Source of the DNA: an uncultured Bacteroidia bacterium
Lineage (GTDB): Bacteria; Bacteroidota; Bacteroidia; Bacteroidales; F082
DNA: 64,000 nucleotides
Reading direction: 5' to 3'
Assembly (NCBI GenBank): GCA_902802535.1
Contig: CADCML010000011.1
Location: 1-64,000, forward strand
Of this stretch, positions 62,853 through 64,000 are shown piece by piece. The position numbers and the translations under genes are program-made. Position 1 is the stretch's first letter. Each line of letters starts with the position of its first letter. The notes beneath the pieces were generated by a model. That model saw only the letters and a list, made by a program, of their open reading frames with translations, made no database searches and had not been told where the DNA came from.

Positions 62853-63851
62853 ATGAAAAAATTCATTTTATTAACCATCAGCGCAATATTCCTCACTTCC
62901 TGCGAAAAGGAAATCGAATTCAACGGAGAACAGACCGACCCCCGTTTGGTCATTAATAGCATTGTGGATGTAGGCCAACCCGTCAAGGCGCATGTCAGCA
63001 AAAGCCTTTTCTTCCTCGACAACGAAGGAACCACCTCCGCGCCTGCCGATACCCAAGTGGAACTTTGGGTGAACGATGCCCCTAAAGAGACCATGCACAC
63101 CGCCGACACCACTTATATCAACGGACGTCCCATCGTTTGGTTTGAGAGCCACTACTGCCCCATTGTCGGCGACATCATCAAGATTACGGCCTCGGCCAAC
63201 GGCTTCGAGGATGTGGAGGGCACCACGAGCACGCTACCTTCATCCGTAGAATTTCGGCTGGCGGACAAAACGGTGAAAGAGATTGACTCCTATTATATTT
63301 CTTATGACGATGAAGATAGTGCGCTATACGTATACGGACAAATGGACATAATCGTAGAAATAACCGACCCCAATCCTGGAAAAACCGACCTTTTCAGATT
63401 ATGGATTCAGATGAATGAATACGATATCGATACAGTAGACCAGTATTACGCAAGCAATTACTATGTGTCGCACGAGTTCACCGATCCTGTTTTCGGAGCC
63501 GCCATTGCGACGAACGATTATGTTGACATCAGCGACTTGGACACGCGTCCCGAAGGCGTGTTTTCCGACGCACTGTTCGACGGTGGTTCTTATCAAATCA
63601 AAGTGCCACTTTATTTCAACCTGACGCGTCGTGACAACACCGACCCCGATTTCTTCGAAGTGCCCGTCATGATTGAGCATCTTTCGAAAGAATACTATTA
63701 CTATCTGAACACCTGCGAACAAGGTAGTGAAATTGCGAGCTTTTTCGCCGAACCTACACAGGTTTATTCCAATGTGACCAATGGTTTTGGCATTGTAGGT
63801 GGGCGTTGGATAGACTCGACTTGGATGGCGTTGCCCATAGTGGAACCATGA
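62853..63851 (+). CDS. DUF4249 lipoprotein, receptor partner
   Basis: The 332-residue protein has a lipoprotein signal (FLTSC, cysteine about 17) and the family start EKEIEFNGEQTDPRLVINSI, followed by beta-rich Ig-like repeats (SNGFEDVEGTTSTLPS-type region) typical of DUF4249. It follows the TonB-dependent receptor by 3 bases and is translated with it, and may act as a substrate-binding lid on the receptor in the way SusD does for SusC. That role is inference. Confidence 0.88.
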   Translation: MKKFILLTISAIFLTSCEKEIEFNGEQTDPRLVINSIVDVGQPVKAHVSKSLFFLDNEGTTSAPADTQVELWVNDAPKETMHTADTTYINGRPIVWFESHYCPIVGDIIKITASANGFEDVEGTTSTLPSSVEFRLADKTVKEIDSYYISYDDEDSALYVYGQMDIIVEITDPNPGKTDLFRLWIQMNEYDIDTVDQYYASNYYVSHEFTDPVFGAAIATNDYVDISDLDTRPEGVFSDALFDGGSYQIKVPLYFNLTRRDNTDPDFFEVPVMIEHLSKEYYYYLNTCEQGSEIASFFAEPTQVYSNVTNGFGIVGGRWIDSTWMALPIVEP

Positions 63852-63890
63852 AAAATTCCACATTTGTGCTTGTTTTTTTCGATTCTTTAC

Positions 63891-63898
63891 TAACTTTG
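63891..63898 (+). promoter_or_regulatory. -33/-7 promoter for last gene
   Basis: TAACTTTG fits TAnnTTTG, with TTG at 63870-63872 at 18-base spacing, 45 bases upstream of the ATG at 63944. Confidence 0.6.
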
Positions 63899-63943
63899 CG
63901 GTTTGTAACACGCAAATTTCACTATTTATAAAAACTTACAACT

Positions 63944-64000
63944 ATGGATTTAACGAACATCTTAGGTGCTTTGACAGGCAATGACGCCATCGGCACCATC
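63944..64000 (+). CDS. Partial gene, possible DUF937 protein
   Basis: Nineteen codons are visible before the window ends (MDLTNILGALTGNDAIGTI). The start resembles DUF937/YidB-type proteins of Bacteroidota, which begin MDLxNIxxxLxGxDAV. Too little is present for certainty. It follows its own promoter and is not part of the receptor operon. Confidence 0.45.
   Translation, partial: MDLTNILGALTGNDAIGTI

Overview
The window looks like one contiguous piece of chromosome from a member of the Bacteroidota, most likely the Bacteroidales. Signs of this are the many -7 promoter boxes of the form TAnnTTTG, type IX secretion (T9SS) C-terminal sorting domains, families largely confined to this phylum (DUF4270, DUF4249, IPExxxVDY, FISUMP), and the gene order acpP-fabF-rnc. 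The L32 protein has no zinc-binding cysteines, unlike the Bacteroides form I remember, so the organism may sit outside Bacteroidaceae/Prevotellaceae. That placement is inference. No rRNA, tRNA, insertion sequence or CRISPR array was seen.

Layout. 1-1.4 kb: yceD-rpmF, a candidate small RNA at the left edge, and a DUF4298 gene. 1.4-3.6 kb: gene remnants (including a frameshifted AAA ATPase), an unknown protein, an HNH endonuclease and a small Pmp3-type membrane protein. 3.6-8 kb: a lipoprotein hydrolase and a two-gene operon of a PEP-synthase/rifampin-phosphotransferase-like dikinase with a partner of unknown function. 8.1-10 kb: a membrane methyltransferase, a HAD phosphatase and a Vsr endonuclease carrying an in-frame palindromic repeat. 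10-19.2 kb: an OmpA-type protein, a GH92 mannosidase, hipBA with two operators, an acyl-CoA ligase, a T9SS cargo protein and an EFR1-type ferredoxin/flavodoxin. 19.2-22 kb: higBA divergent from a MATE transporter, then DUF2461. 22-29.5 kb: a subtilisin with a complete dockerin, translationally coupled to a protein with three cohesin-like modules. 29.5-33.5 kb: pheS, cyclophilin, DUF4270 and a half-size glycogen-synthase-like protein. 33.7-41.8 kb: meaB, then three unusual secreted proteins interrupted by an AAA ATPase.

42-45.6 kb is an AT-richer accessory stretch. It holds an AlbA_2-DUF2971 fusion, fragments of dead genes, and an AAA_14/DUF4143 ATPase preceded by four direct repeats spaced exactly 32 bp. 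45.6-57.3 kb is mostly housekeeping: glutamine synthetase, a GT39-like glycosyltransferase, IPExxxVDY, rnc, fabF, acpP, polA and metG. 57.5-64 kb holds a T9SS cargo protein, a TonB-dependent receptor with its DUF4249 lipoprotein, and the start of a further gene.

The strongest leads are: (1) the dockerin protease and tri-cohesin protein, which look like a self-contained adhesive complex on a T9SS background; (2) palindromic repeats inserted in frame into vsr, the glycosyltransferase and polA, resembling Rickettsia palindromic elements; (3) the 32-bp-phased repeats upstream of an ATPase; (4) the dikinase plus partner operon. Gene coordinates should be reliable; positions of short motifs were counted by eye and may be off by a base or so.
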